Shown here piece by piece: positions 11,801 through 26,340 of a DNA stretch of 30,504 bases (positions within the stretch are counted from its first letter, which is position 1; every line of letters starts with the position of its first letter). The stretch spans positions 1 through 30,504 of the forward strand of contig JAPEVF010000556.1 of assembly GCA_029747585.1 (NCBI GenBank). The letters are read 5' to 3'. Made by a program: the position numbers and the translations under genes. Source of the DNA: Pleurotus djamor. Lineage: Eukaryota > Basidiomycota > Agaricomycetes > Agaricales > Pleurotaceae. The notes under the pieces are model-generated. The model saw nothing but the letters and a program-made list of their open reading frames with translations, was not told where the DNA came from and made no database searches.

Positions 11801-14800
11801 AGACTGAGGCGGCTTCCGAGTTCATCAACATGGAGCCCGAGGTGTCGATAGACACGCGAGATAACCTTTCCGATATCGCTCTGGTTGTGAGTGAGGAGGA
11901 CGCGCATGCGTTTAAATCGTTCTTTATCTTGATATACGCTGAGGGATGGAGCAAGGGCGGATACCATTAAACCGCGGTGCAAAGCATTTTCGTCTGATGA
12001 ACTCCCAGGGATAACATCACGGGGTGAAATAGGACGCTGAAGCGAGCAAGTTGAAGTCAAAATCACTCTTGGAACAGTGATGCTTCCCGTGCTGGAAAAC
12101 TCGAACTCGATTTCTAGTGTGTCCGAGGCAGAGAGGCGTCCAAGAGCCAATGTGCGCGAATCGTCTGAGGAGAAGCAGGGGGCAAATATGGCCAAGCGTA
12201 TAATCCACGCAGGGAATTCTTTGCGAAGAACTCGAGAGATTCCCGTGATTTCATCAGCTGCACGCCCTTCGATTACGGTAATCCAAATGTTCAATCGCTG
12301 GCTGTGATCTAGACTTCGCACGTATAACTGTAGTTCCATTTCCGCTCTGTCCGTGTAGTGGAAGAGAAGATCTGTTTCTGGATTCCAGAGCGACTCGAAT
12401 GCGGGTTTGGAGGGATCTAAGGCATCATTCAGTTCTACGCTGACCTCATGAAAAGGTACATACCGAGAACGGGCGCTAATGTCGTGTGGAGGATATCATA
12501 TCTCTGCAGGACAGGGTCTGGATGGCGCAACAGATGTGCCGAACAGTAGACTCCATTCAAAGAGCACAATATCCTCCCCGATGGTTCGATTACGTCAATA
12601 TCAAAGGTCAACCCGCCTAGAGAACAGAGCATGAATGCCAATGGAATAAATGACGAGTATATGGACCGTACCGGGGGTCCACTCTTTGAGTTTACAGTGA
12701 GAATAGACCACCTCGGGAAAAACAGACATGTGGGGTATAGCACTGAGGACGACAGATCCAACAGAGCTCGGTAGATGGTAGGTATTGGGATCGGTGGATG
12801 CATGGAAAGGTTTGAAACAGGCTACGTGAAGGCAAGCATCGAGTATAGCAGGGTGAAAGATGAATTTGTGTCTGTGTCGACGATGTCAGTAAAGTACGAT
12901 CGAGATGGCGACGAGATCTTACCCAGTCAGATCCACATCTCGGGCCCGCACCCGGGCGATGGCTTCATTTAGACCATAATGGGCGTCAATAACACGTCTA
13001 AAGATGGGACCGTATTCAAAATGGTTCACAGAGGCATAGAAATCTTCTGAGAGGGGTTTGAGATCACATCAGAGTACGGAACAAAGTGAGAAGGGGAGTG
13101 GCACACCCTGATCGGCATACGAGGAACAACTCCGTTGAATATCGCTGATGTTTACAAAACGATCCTCAAGAATGTCTTCTGAGCTAAGATATCCTTCAGC
13201 GTGCAACGTCTCCTTCTGAAATATGCCATATCAGAAGGAAGGAAATTTTGGAGAAGGACGAAGGCGTACCTTGGGATCAGATAGCGACTTGACTGTCCAA
13301 TGGGCACCATTGCGTTCAACCTTTACAGGGAGCGGGGATGGGTTGGTTAACGGAAGTATACGATGGAGCTTCACGTCAAAAAGTGCATTGGCGCCGAATT
13401 CAAAGGCCTAAGAAAATACTTGAGTGATAAATCTCATGAGGATTCTCTGGCACCGACCATTTCGATATAACCTGTGGCACACATGATAGGTTGTTGCCGA
13501 ATTGAATGGTCCGCAAGATAGGGATGTGTCTCGTTGTTTATACGTAGGAAGGGATGGTTCAAAGGTCCGTTATGGGGGAGCGTTTGCTTCAAATACTGAG
13601 GTCCATTTGTATAGAGAGGGAATGACTTGGGCTGGAAAGGGTAAGGGATAGCAGGGGCCGATCGTAAGTCCGAGAATTGGTGGACCCGCGCGAAGTCAAT
13701 TTCGTTGAAACCGGCTTGAAGCAAATTCCCGACAAGTTGTAGAAAGACTTGATGTTCGAGACGGTCATTTGGATGGCGCGGCCTGCGAGCAGCTGGTTCG
13801 GTATGAACATCTACCAATGTTGCCGCGATGTAAGCGGAGAGAACGGGATGGGGTGAAATTTCGACGAAATGAGCCTTGGGATGAGCAGCCGAAATGGCTT
13901 CGAGAGCTGAAGTAAAGCGCACTGGTGATCGTGCGTTAGTCCAGAAGTACTTCGCATCAAAAGGAGCCTTCCACTCAGAGCCAGTTGTGGATGAGTAAGT
14001 CTTAATTTGAGGACAGTGTGGCGCAGGATGTTGCGAAAAAGCACGGCCTACGAGAGCCTGGTATGTGTCGGCGCAGAGGTCCATCATTGAGCTATGTGTT
14101 GGTACCGAAGTTCTCAGCCTTTTCCCGGGAATTCTATTAGTAGCTGCCACAGCAAGAACGGCATCGATATGGCGCCCATCACCTGCTATTGCGACGGCGG
14201 TGGGTGAATTATAGCAGGCGATTTCGGTGCCATAGGAACCTTTACATGGGGGGTCGATGGCTTGGATCAATGCCCGCGCGTGTTGAGCGCTACAAGACAA
14301 AGTAGCCATCGTTCCGCCAAGGTGTGCCATGCTTCCGAATGCTTGACCACGTGCAACAGCCAGGGCAATTGCTAAGGACTTTGTCCCAGCACCGCTAGCG
14401 TACACGACAGCGGTCTCCCCTGCTGAATGGCCAAGGACAACATCTGGCCGAACACCGATGTCTACGAGGAGATCAAAGACGGCCATTTGGAAAGCAGCGA
14501 GGGCAGGCAAGGTGACTTCGGCAGGCCACTGATCGGCGAGTGAACATTCACGCGAAGCTCCAAAAAGCCCGACGTCATGAACCAACGATTTCCCCGTCAG
14601 TTGTTGGTAAGTGGTATCAGACTCCATGATGCTTTCCCGAAAACAAGGGTAAACCTTCCAAAGCTCACGACCCACTATGAATGGTCTCGAAATGAGTGCA
14701 ACAATTCAGCACAATTACAGACACATACTTTCGATGTGTTGCGGACCTTGCCCAGAAAAAATAAAGACTATAGAAGGGCGATTTTCATCGACAATTCTGG

Positions 14801-16740
14801 CGGGAGGAAATACGGCCGGTGTGTTCGACTGGATATCAAAGATCACCCATGATCTCCACGTCATTTGACGTGACATTCTCCCAGATCTGAGAGCTAATGG
14901 AAAGAGTAGCTCTGGGTCAGTGCGTAGGCGATTTAATAAATCCATTGATACATCTTTGGCTGAACGTGGCGTGAGGCCTCCCGAGGCAAGAAGGACCAAC
15001 GAAGAAGAGTTCGAACAAGTCAACTGAAGGGGAAACGGTGGGGCTTCAAGTACGGCATGACCGTTGACGCTGCCAATCCCACTGCAAGCTATGGAAATTA
15101 ATGGTCGCTTGTCGGAAAGACGTGGTAATGGCGTGGGCTGCAAAGGGACGTCGACGACCGCGTTCTGCCAATGTATCGCAGGGTTTTTTGTTCGTAAGTT
15201 GACGTTTGGGGGTATTAAACCATGTTGGAAGATGGAGATGGTCTTGGACAATGAACAAAGAAAGGCGGCAATTTCCGTGTGCCTGGGACAGTGTCAGAGA
15301 AGGGAGTAATGGGAGATGAAATGACACACCCAATATTTCCCTTTACACTTCCAATCCATAGTTTACTTGGTTTCGCAAACTGATCGATGATCCAGTTCGC
15401 TTCCTCGGGATCGCCCTTCGACGTGCCTACGAGGAACTGCATACACAGAGAAAAAAGAGAAGAAGAGCCGAAACATACCAGTTGCGTGACATTCAACGTA
15501 GTCGACCTCTGCTGGTGATCGTCGCGCATGTTTGAACGCTTGGACCATAGCAAGGCGCTGGGCATTTGCGACTGGTGCCCCAGGTGCTGCAATAGATCCG
15601 GTAGAGTTTAGACCTGTTCCTAATATCTGGAAGGGGTTTCGGCATCAGCACCCCAAAAGCATGCAAAGAGGTGACTGAGATACCGTTGCATAGACATGAT
15701 CATGGTCACTTAGAGCGCGTTGCAAAGGCTTCAACACGACGGCAACGACACCCTCTCCACGCGAGAACCTGAGAAATATACTGTCAGAGAGGTCGGTATT
15801 GTGCACGGAATGACGAACCCATCAGCCAACGCGTCGAATGGTTTGCATTTTCCGTCCACGGAGAGCAATGCCGATTGGCTATACTGAAACCACTCCAGAA
15901 AGCTTGAGAAACGTCAGGTCGTCAGATTTTGTATCAGATTTTGTACGAATATAGGTGATACGCACCCTAGATTAAGCTGACAGCCCGCCACGATCGCCGA
16001 CTCGCAATCGTCGTTCCGTAGGGCGTTGACCGCCAAGTGGAAAGCGGAGCACGATGAACTACACGCAGTATCGAGGTAAATAGAGGGTCCCGTGAGGTTC
16101 AAGTGATACGATATGCGATTTGCTATCATAGCTGGCGGGCTCGCCATTGAAATCTGGGGGTCGCACTCGTCCTATGGTCATTAATATTGTGTAAGTGTGG
16201 GGGAGTCGTTGCGCGCTAATCCAGCGGCCAGGTACTCACCCGTTCTGGGTGATAATTGACGCCCGACGCAAAACACCCCACAGGTCTTCCACGGTAATCA
16301 ATCCCAGAGTCCAGCAAAGCGAGAAAGCTATGTTCGATAAGTTTTCGAGTGCTTGGCGACATGACTTGCGCGTCCTTTGAAGATACCCCAAACTCGATAT
16401 TATCGAACAAGTCCACGTCTTTGAGGAATGTCCCTTTGCACGCCTTGATTTGTCCCAAGTGCGGCCCCTGCCAGCTGTGCGGGGTTTTCTTCTTCAGTCG
16501 ACGATAGCAATCAATTGAGCCTCGACTTACGACTCAATGTTTACTCGCTCCTTAGGAAAATCTGTGTATGCCTCGCGACCAGCGAGAAGGAACTCATAGA
16601 AGGTTTCGTGGTCGAGGTTCCCTTCTGAATCGACCCCACTGGGTACTTCCAACAAGATTCCCACCTACCAAAGAGCTGTAGTTAGTTCGCTCTATACCCG
16701 ATGAAAGTCCGACGCGCACCACTGCAATATCAGCAACCAT
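8842..16740 (-). CDS. Reducing polyketide synthase, KS-AT-DH-KR-ACP-TR
   Basis: Iterative type I PKS, the core enzyme of the cluster, split by many introns of 50-60 bases. It starts at 16740 (MVADIAV, joined to VGILLEVPSG). KS: catalytic Cys in DTACSSS (16061-16063), His in ECHATG (15486-15488) and His in GNIGH across an intron (15279-15281). AT: begins near FSGQGPQH, with the serine of GHSAGE at 14424-14426. DH: His in LADHSI (13506-13508) and Asp in HPAILDACLH near 12840; the usual HxxxGxxxxP reads HSIRQQPIMC. KR: nucleotide loop GGLGSLG (11476-11496), Ser in FSSM, Tyr in GQSPYVA (10999-11001). ACP: serine in YGMDSL (10446-10448). TR: TGSTGALG (about 10143-10165) and YLQSK of the YxxxK type (9491-9505), stop at 8842-8844. 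No methyltransferase or ER is visible. The chain should leave reductively as an aldehyde or alcohol. The exact exon map was not completed. Confidence 0.92.
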
Positions 16741-19265
<2,525 letters not shown>

Positions 19266-19599
19266 TACAATCGTACTCTGTACCGCAGTGACCACTGAAA
19301 TCAAATATTTTCTCCGTTCGTGTTGGAACCAAAAGTTTTGCCGCCTCCTCTCATCCCTCATCCGATCGGCTTTTGCCATGCTCCTTGTGCTCTTCTCCAC
19401 GGTTGAGCGTTCAGCGTTAGAAGGGGTTATGAGAGAGATAACAAATTGATCACATTAAGAAGACTTGCACTGTTCCTATCAAACAGGCTATTGACGAAGG
19501 GAAGTTAAAACAGGATGCGCCGGTAACCAGGATCTACGATTTGAAACCCCAACTAAGTAGTAGATAACAACAATAGACCCATCAAGGCGATCGTTCCCA
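19266..19599. other. Convergent intergenic region, no gene seen
   Basis: The 334 bases lie between the 3' ends of the halogenase and the enoyl reductase. They should hold both 3' untranslated regions. No gene or strong hairpin was noticed. Confidence 0.5.
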
Positions 19600-20870
19600 T
19601 CAGTTCTGCCTGAAGGTATATGTGATCTTCTCCCCCGAAACCTGAAGAGAATGGGTAAGGATCGCCGCATGCGGATAAGAAGCTCCCCGTACCTTGCTCT
19701 CCGTCATGTAAGCAATTCCGTCGAAAACATCCACCAAGCCGTTGGTGTACAATTTCTTTCGCATGGGTGTCAATTTGCCAGATTCCATCAACCGGTTGAG
19801 AATGTCCGCGGCGCGAGCTCCAAACTCAATTTGTTTACTTCGTTTTTCTGGGCATTCTTCGGGCTAGACGGCGGGCATCATGTGTCACAATGGTGTGGGC
19901 GTGAGCGACCAGGCAGTGAATGCACTCACGTTCCAATATCGTAGGACTGTGTATGCAAGAGGCATAATTACATTGATGTCTTGCTTTCCCAGCCGAGATG
20001 GGTAAGTCAGAAGGCAAGCGATCGTTCCCCCTTCTTGGCTGAGGGCGAGTGCTATCTGGAATGGGGTGGTCTTCTCGCTGATGCAGTCTACCGCATGCAT
20101 CAAACGGCCATTCGTTAACGCATGGATCTTTTTCCCCGCCTGTGGGTCCTTGTAATCGAAAACTTCGGTAGCCCCAAGTTTCTTGAGTAATTCTGTGTAG
20201 CGAGGAGATGCGGTGGTGATAACGCGAAGTCCTGCCATGGCAGCAAGTTGTATCACCAAGTAGCCGACCGCCGTAGTCCCGCCCCACACAAGGATATCCA
20301 CAGGTTGTGGGGGCGCTGGATCAAAGGGCGTTGGTAACGAGTGTGCTTCATACAAGCATTGACAGGCTGTGTATCCAGCGAGGCATACTTGTGCCGCATC
20401 TTCGAAGGACCAACTGTCTGGAACATTCAGCAAGGTTCCAACTGGAGATGCTACGTATTCTGCAAATGCCCCGTGAGTGTCAACACCTGACGATCGAAGC
20501 CATGAGTATCCGATATGAGTACAAGCAACATCCATATTTACCGCCACGAACAAAACCAGCGACTCGCTGACCAACGGTCACTTTATGCAAGTCGTTTCCC
20601 TCGAGGGGTGGACCAAGCTCGACGACTACGCCTGCGAAATCGCAACCAAGCACAGAGCCCTCTCGTTTGAGGCCAAATAAGTTCTTCACTAGCGACGATC
20701 AACATACAAGGTTAGGAGGAACGAAACACCCATCTTAGAGATTACGCACAGTCTGATGGGTTCTGAGCGGCCGCAACCACCTTGATGATGGCTTCGCCGA
20801 TCCCAGGAGTAGGTCGAGGAATGCGTCTCAACTCTAGAGTGCCTTTAGAAGTAACGCAGATCGCTTGCAT
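19600..20870 (-). CDS. Trans-acting enoyl reductase candidate (MDR family)
   Basis: Medium-chain dehydrogenase/reductase of the zinc-free LovC/ToxD-like type. It is expected to use NADPH to reduce enoyl intermediates on the PKS, which has no ER domain of its own. Five exons (20750-20870, 20542-20688, 19930-20486, 19693-19863, 19600-19641) give 345 residues with consistent phases; LovC is of similar size. Motifs: N-terminal GroES-like part with VAAAQNPSD, then VLGCDFAGVV, GQRVAGFVRGG and HGAFAEYV. The Rossmann loop VWGGTTAVGYLVIQLA is followed by ITTASPRYTELLKKLGA and VFDYKD. The protein ends with KITYTFRQN. It sits on the PKS strand side of the halogenase and just downstream of the aldo-keto reductase. 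Basidiomycetes have many such proteins, so a free enone or aldehyde substrate is an alternative. Confidence 0.85.
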
Positions 20871-21101
20871 GAGTATGGAGAATGACAGGGTTGCAGAGGC
20901 GGATATGAATATCAAGCAGATTGCTGGTAGATTTTAGAGAGCGTTGGGATGCGTGTTCGAATACATGGAGAATCGTGGGAGGGCAAGCGGAATGATCACC
21001 ACACGCGGTCAGCTCCCGTTTGTCCCGCGTCAGAACTCAGAAGAAGCTCAAGGGTTTATCATGATGGGCGGGCGATACTACAAGATCACTACTCCACTAA
21101 T

Positions 21102-22954
21102 TTAGCGCCAATTCGCCCATTGATTATGGTAGGGGATAAGGTACTGCCGGACGTTGGGTCGTGGTTGGTAGGGCGCCTCCAAGTATGTCATATCGTCTTC
21201 GTTCAGAGACAGTTTCAAAGCAGCTAAACGCGGATGGCTCTCGGTCAGTGTGCGAGAATCGAGGTCACATGCAGACATACCAACAGAATCCTCGAGCTGT
21301 TCAATCGAAGTGGGACCAATGATTGGAGCTGTCACGCCTACTCCAGATGGTGAGGATGCGTGAGCTAAGTTGCGGGGGTACGGCAACAGACCTTTCTTAT
21401 GAAGGAGCCAAGCGATTGCGACTTGGGCCATAGATACTGACTTGTCGTTCGCTATTTTTTCGACGCTATGGGCTTGCATGAGCAGAAAGAACAAGTTGGA
21501 CGAGCCAAGGCGGCTTGCCGTCTTATGATCTCTTGGTCCGATTCCCAAGGGCCTATTTTGTACAACCCTATGAATCTGACGAATAAAAGTTAGAGCAAAG
21601 GCGAGGATACGTTGTCATCACCACACACCTGTCTGTTTGGGACCGTTGGGTCGAGGTGCCAAGCGGACGAGCGAGAAGACCGCGAGCGAGCGGGGAGAAG
21701 GGAAGAGAACCTGCGCCGAGGAGCTGAAGAGGAGAGTTTTGGGCCTCGCCGGTACTATATCATCGTATTGAAAGCTTACTCTTAAGGTTGGGAATACCTC
21801 GGGTTCGTCCTCCCTGTCCAGTAGATGATAGTGATTCTGCAACGAAATGAACGGAGTTAGTTTGTTGTTGAGGGCGTAGTCTAGTCGTGGGGATTAGGTG
21901 AGCTCTGTATGTGTCCGAGCGATGTTTCATACTCTGCATGTATTGAACTACGGAGGACGTTTTCAGTGGAGGGAAATGGAGGTATGACGGGTGGACATAC
22001 ATTGCCAAGCATAGCAAGAAGACCCGATACCGATGTATCTCACATATCCAGCCTTCACGACGTCATGAAGCGCGTTCATCTATACGATGTCTCAAGATTG
22101 GCAGTGAGGAGAAGCCGATGCGTGCATACTAGTTCTGGCATCGGCGTGTCTGGATGAATCCGGTGGCCTGGTCGATTATCAGTACTTCAGTAGCGGCCTG
22201 GATACGCTTGAGTCGTGCAACTCACATTGTAGAACATCAATATAATCGAGTTGAAGCCTTTCCAAGCTTGCTTTGACGGCGTCGAAGATGTGCTACGTAA
22301 AAGGAAGGGAAAAGTGGACGGGCGCTAAGACAACCAACTCACCTTGCGACTGACGCCTCCTTGATTTACCAGTCCGTGTTCTTCTGGTGCTTTGCTGGTC
22401 AACTCCATCCAGGACCCAGGACCGTCCTTGGGAACAAAATGCCCGAACTATCCCCGAAAGTTCGAAATGGGCAATACTATCCAGATGCACTGCAAACGCA
22501 CTTTGGTCATAACGACAATTTCTTCCCTTGGTAGGCCCAACTGCTTGATGGCTTTGCCCAAAAGGACCTCCCCCAGACCGTTCGAGTAAATCTGATGTGT
22601 ATCAGGACTCATCAATCGCGGAGGTCTCGGTCGTCCTTCGAGCTCAACCTACATTCGATGTGTCAAAAGTCTGGATCCCCAGATCGTAACTACAGCATGG
22701 TGACCCATCAGCGTGCACGGTCAACGGTGGTTCGACAGGCGGCCGATACGCACGCTGCCTTGATGTGTTTCATGGCCTCTTCTTCGTCTTCCAGGATCCA
22801 AGGCTGCCATTCTTTGCTCCCGTATTGCATCGTTCCCAGTATAATTCTAGACACTTTGAGGCCAGAATTACCCAGGCGCACTGATGAAGAGTTAAGGCCC
22901 GCTTGGGAAGGAAAGCATCTGGTCCACACCATATGTCATTGGCTTTGTCGGCAT
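21102..22954 (-). CDS. Aldo-keto reductase
   Basis: NADPH-dependent aldo-keto reductase (TIM barrel, yeast AAD/voltage-channel beta-like group), probably cytosolic. It could reduce the aldehyde released by the PKS or a ketone made by the P450. It starts at 22954 (MPTKPMTY), which splices onto VRLGNSGLKVSRIILGTMQ. Next come the catalytic Asp and Tyr in QTFDTSNIYSNGLGE, then EEIVVMTK (Lys), DYIDVLQCHRIHPDTP (His), VRYIGIGSSCYAWQF, LTPFISLQNHYHLL, FSPLARGLLARPLG, VSMAQVAIAWLLHKKG and the cofactor segment APIIGPTSIEQLED. The tail YLEAPYQPRP is typical. It has about a dozen short exons and all catalytic residues. One intron (21466-21528) starts with GC. It is on the same strand as the enoyl reductase, 231 bases upstream of it. 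Confidence 0.9.
21466..21528 (-). other. GC-AG intron in the aldo-keto reductase gene
   Basis: The family sequence EIIRR/VEKIANDKSVSMAQ is restored only by a 63-base intron that begins GCAAGC (a textbook GC donor) and ends CCATAG. No GT donor lies nearby in the right phase. Confidence 0.75.
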
Positions 22955-23375
22955 TGCGAAGGCGAGGGAACGAGATAGCTTTGGCTGGAGTATGTAAGAC
23001 GCGGGTCCTAGGTTCTGAAGGGAACAGTTCGTCNTTTTTTGTCTTGTTCTTGTTTGTGTGAACACTATCTCATCTCTTCGTCCATCTTTTCCGCACTGAT
23101 CGTGGGGCAACCTGGTTCTTCAGGAACTGATACGACCGCGTGATGACTTGGGACACACGCCCACGTCCAAGACGGTTCGCAATATCGGATTCCTCACCAT
23201 CATGATGTGTTCCCAACAACAAACTTCCAAGTTGGTTTAGACATTCATGCTTGACGGTCTCGCGACTCCGGCGCCGTGCGCTTCCGTTTGTAAGTAGTAA
23301 TTTCCCTTCTCAGCAACCGCGCTATATGAGATCTGATATAACCTCACTAACTCTAACAGTCCGACTCAGCGATCC
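22955..23375. promoter_or_regulatory. Divergent promoter region of AKR and 7-TM gene
   Basis: These 421 bases lie between the divergent starts of the aldo-keto reductase and the membrane protein. They contain GACCGCG at 23134-23140, the same seven bases as half of the palindrome at 8372-8385. An ambiguous base (N) stands at 23034 at the start of a T run, so the assembly is weak there. No TATA box is obvious. Confidence 0.4.
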
Positions 23376-24726
23376 ATGGCCGAACTTCCAAACCCCAACA
23401 CTCCATTGGCGTTTCTGTCTCCTGACCTTGCTAACCAATTCGAGGTCTCTAGGTATCTCTATGCCATAACGCTTGGGGTTCGTGGCTGCGTTAAGCGTCG
23501 AAGTGTAGGAGATCGGTGCTAATCATCCTTCGTTACCCTGTCTAGGCCTACATTTGGGACTGTGCAGTCAATCTTAAGAATGATTACCGACTGCTGTTCA
23601 AGATGTCGATCCGCTTCCCAACTATTGTCTACTACATTTCTAGGTGAATACCATCTTTCTACGAGTTGAAGAGACATTCACCAGCTTGTCTTGACCGTTA
23701 GGATCTCCACGCTAGCCTACATCATCACCAGCTTCGTGTTCCAAGGTGACTTGGTCCTCTCTTCCTATTCCCAATAGTACTCAGCTTGCCCTACTTGTGT
23801 AGTCGGAAGCGTCCCTAATTGCCAGGCACTCCAGATCGCTCTTGGAGTATGCAATGTGTTCTCGCAAACGTTCACGTCGTTGCTATTCCTCCTGCGTGTC
23901 CTCGCAGTTTGGAACCGAAACAAGTATATGAAGGTTATGTACACCTTGCTCTGGTTGACGGTTATCGCTTGCTCGATCACGGTGCCCGTGGGCATCTCTG
24001 GCGCCCATATCGGCCCCACCCAACATTGCATCAACACACGAGCTGAGGAATACACCGAGTCCACGGGCATCATCGGCTTGATCAACGACTCCTTGGTGTT
24101 CTTCGGTATCGCCTATCGCATCATGACCTATTCGGTCATCGAAGACAATCTCGGTGCTCGCACCAAAACGTTCTTCGGCGGCGGCAGCCTTTCTAATCTT
24201 TCAAGAGCGCTGCTTCAAGGCGGACAAACCTACTACCTGTGCGTGTATTCCCTTTCTTCCGCACTACCAATGCCTTATATACATTACTACCAGCGTCGCT
24301 ATGATGGGGAATGTCATCCTCTTCATTTTGTTCAAGCTCCCGTCGCTCCCGCCAGTGTACAAGGTCATGTGTACCATCCCTGTGCTAGCCATCGTCAATG
24401 CGATGGCTTGTCTCGTCTTCAGGCAAATTAAATTCGGTCTCGTCAGCCATGACGGAACAACCATCCCAACCAGAACTGACGGATCCTCCACCGCGAACGT
24501 ACTCCAACCCCCGTTCTTACGAAGGCGTGTTGGAAATGGCTTGGATACCTCGGAGATTGTCATTGCCAAAGATACCAAAGTGACCGACGACACAGGAATC
24601 GCCATCCCGCTCAGAACCCGGATGACCGGCGATACAACCACGGCTCACCATTCCACCAGGAATACTAAGGAGGAGAAATTTGATGGTGATTCTATTGGGC
24701 GGGGTGATGGCGATATGGCTGTGTAG
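23376..24726 (+). CDS. Seven-span fungal membrane protein (DUF6533-like)
   Basis: Predicted integral membrane protein of 370 residues from five exons with matching phases (23376-23477, 23546-23643, 23702-23745, 23803-24238, 24294-24726). The N-terminus is soluble (MAELPNPNTPLAF). Hydrophobic helices then alternate with short loops, including RYLYAITLGAYIWDCAVNL, LLFKMSIRFPTIVYYISR, FTSLLFLLRVLAVWNRNKYM and VAMMGNVILFILF. The last quarter is a hydrophilic, Ser/Thr-rich cytosolic tail. The pattern (a conserved motif after helix one, AVWNRNK after helix three) resembles the large basidiomycete DUF6533-type group, whose role is unknown; a sensory function has been suggested only from topology. 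It is divergent from the aldo-keto reductase. Membership in the cluster is uncertain. Confidence 0.7.
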
Positions 24727-26282
24727 AACTGTACTTGTCTAGTTGTTATAGGCGAGGTTGGAAATTGGTAGCGTTAGCTTATTTTGGTCCTACTCTGGCG
24801 TTCGTGTGTACTGTATGTCGATGTGTAGAAGATGAGCGTCGTTTCTCATACGAATTGATTATTTTCGACTCCAATAACAATTCACGCTGAATTTACTTAC
24901 GGACTGAAATTGTGCCTCCGAGATGCCCTCGTTTCTGATAGTGATGGTTTGGCGCCACATGATCGAGTTGGAGCACCAACGTCTTGTGTGCTACCTTCAA
25001 GCTTCACAGCCCCTTCGATGGTCGGTGTGTATATGTGTTTCTACCCCGAAGGTTGACGTGTTACACGCGTCTGGCAGCTGTCGAGACTCAAAACCAGCCC
25101 GAGGGCTTGATAGGATCTTTCCAGCCTTCGAATGTTCTCAGAGGTTAGAGTTGAAAAAGTTAAAAGTAGATCTACCATCAGGGCGGCACGGTACGTACGG
25201 CATGATCGTTATCACCCAATTGCTATCACCCTAACTGTTCTCCAGGTAGAATACTGCCAAAGCTATTGTTGATGTTTCTGATGCAATTAGTCGGGCCCGT
25301 CCAGACATATGTGATACGCCACTTCTTTCGCACTCACTCCACCATTCAATTCAAAGGTGTGTCGGCTGCTTTTGCACTGGGAGCACTCAGCAAACTGGGA
25401 GTGCATCGATCAACGATCAAAGATGTTTGAAAGACGCCGTCCCGTGAGCGTTGGAAGGGGGTGATAAAGGAGTCGACCCGCTCTATCGATATGCTGAGAT
25501 GATACCGCACTTTCGGTGAAAGTGTCATTGGGGCCGCATTGGTATTCTCAAGCCATGCCAATTCCGCGGTTCGCGCTGGTGGTAAATACCTCCATATAGT
25601 TGCGGGCATTCTATAATTAGCCGGGGAGGGTGTATTACCGGAGGTGTTCCGCGGCGGAAGCGCTGAGCTCGAGTTTGACTCAGCTTCTGATCCCAACCCA
25701 GCTTTCCACTATGCCTGGATGTCATTGAGATTCACAATGCATCATGCATCAGGTGTGCCTCGATGCTGTGATCACAGCGTGAAATCATCCACACCATGGC
25801 ACGCTGAGCGCGATTCTTCCCAGAGCACCACGCACACAGATCCTATTATTGTCGTTCTGATGGATTCATCAGATCAGGTTATTCCAATGATATTCAATCA
25901 TCGAGACCAGTCACGGTAAGCACGCATCACGGACCATGTAAACCATGTACCTCCCTGTGCCCACCACTAATCCTAGCAACAGGTTCTGAGGACGTCTGCT
26001 GCGTCCGAGCCCGATCAGGCTGTCGTGAGATTTTGAGACCCTGTAAACACAGATCTAGGGTGCACTCGATGAATGCATCCTCTGTCGAGTCAGTCTAGTT
26101 TCCACGACCTGACGTCCTCGTTGTATCAGAAGCCCTCTCAGTCCGTGCTTCGCGCTCTTCCCCATACGGCATCGGTCATTTTATCGGCTCCCTCGATGAC
26201 ATGAATCAACGAGTCGTGAGGAAATGTGAAGATTAGAGTCTAGGAATGTAGCTATTCTGATCAGGAAACTCGAGGTACTTCA
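24727..26282. other. Long intergenic stretch, no gene seen
   Basis: About 1.55 kb between the membrane protein and the MFS gene hold only short, motif-free open frames on both strands (for example 24923-25234 plus, 25346-25696 minus, 25644-25919 plus). I tried to splice them into a known family and failed. A small direct repeat of ATGCATC lies near 25738-25751. A degraded gene cannot be excluded. Confidence 0.5.
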
Positions 26283-26340
26283 TTCCTTCACCCACCCAAC
26301 TCCCTCCATTCCCCCCTTCGAGCTCTCTGCGCTCCCTACA
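26283..26340 (+). promoter_or_regulatory. Pyrimidine-rich leader of the MFS gene
   Basis: The bases just before the start codon at 26341 are almost all C and T, a feature often seen before start codons of well-expressed filamentous-fungal genes. No clear TATA box lies upstream. Confidence 0.4.

Noticed and set aside
13434..14675. Treating the long uninterrupted frame as a separate acyltransferase gene
   Set aside because: It holds the PKS AT domain and the start of the DH domain and joins in frame to exons on both sides.
25346..25696. 116-residue minus-strand frame in the gap before the MFS gene
   Set aside because: No recognisable domain, and other frames overlap it on both strands; splicing attempts gave nothing coherent.
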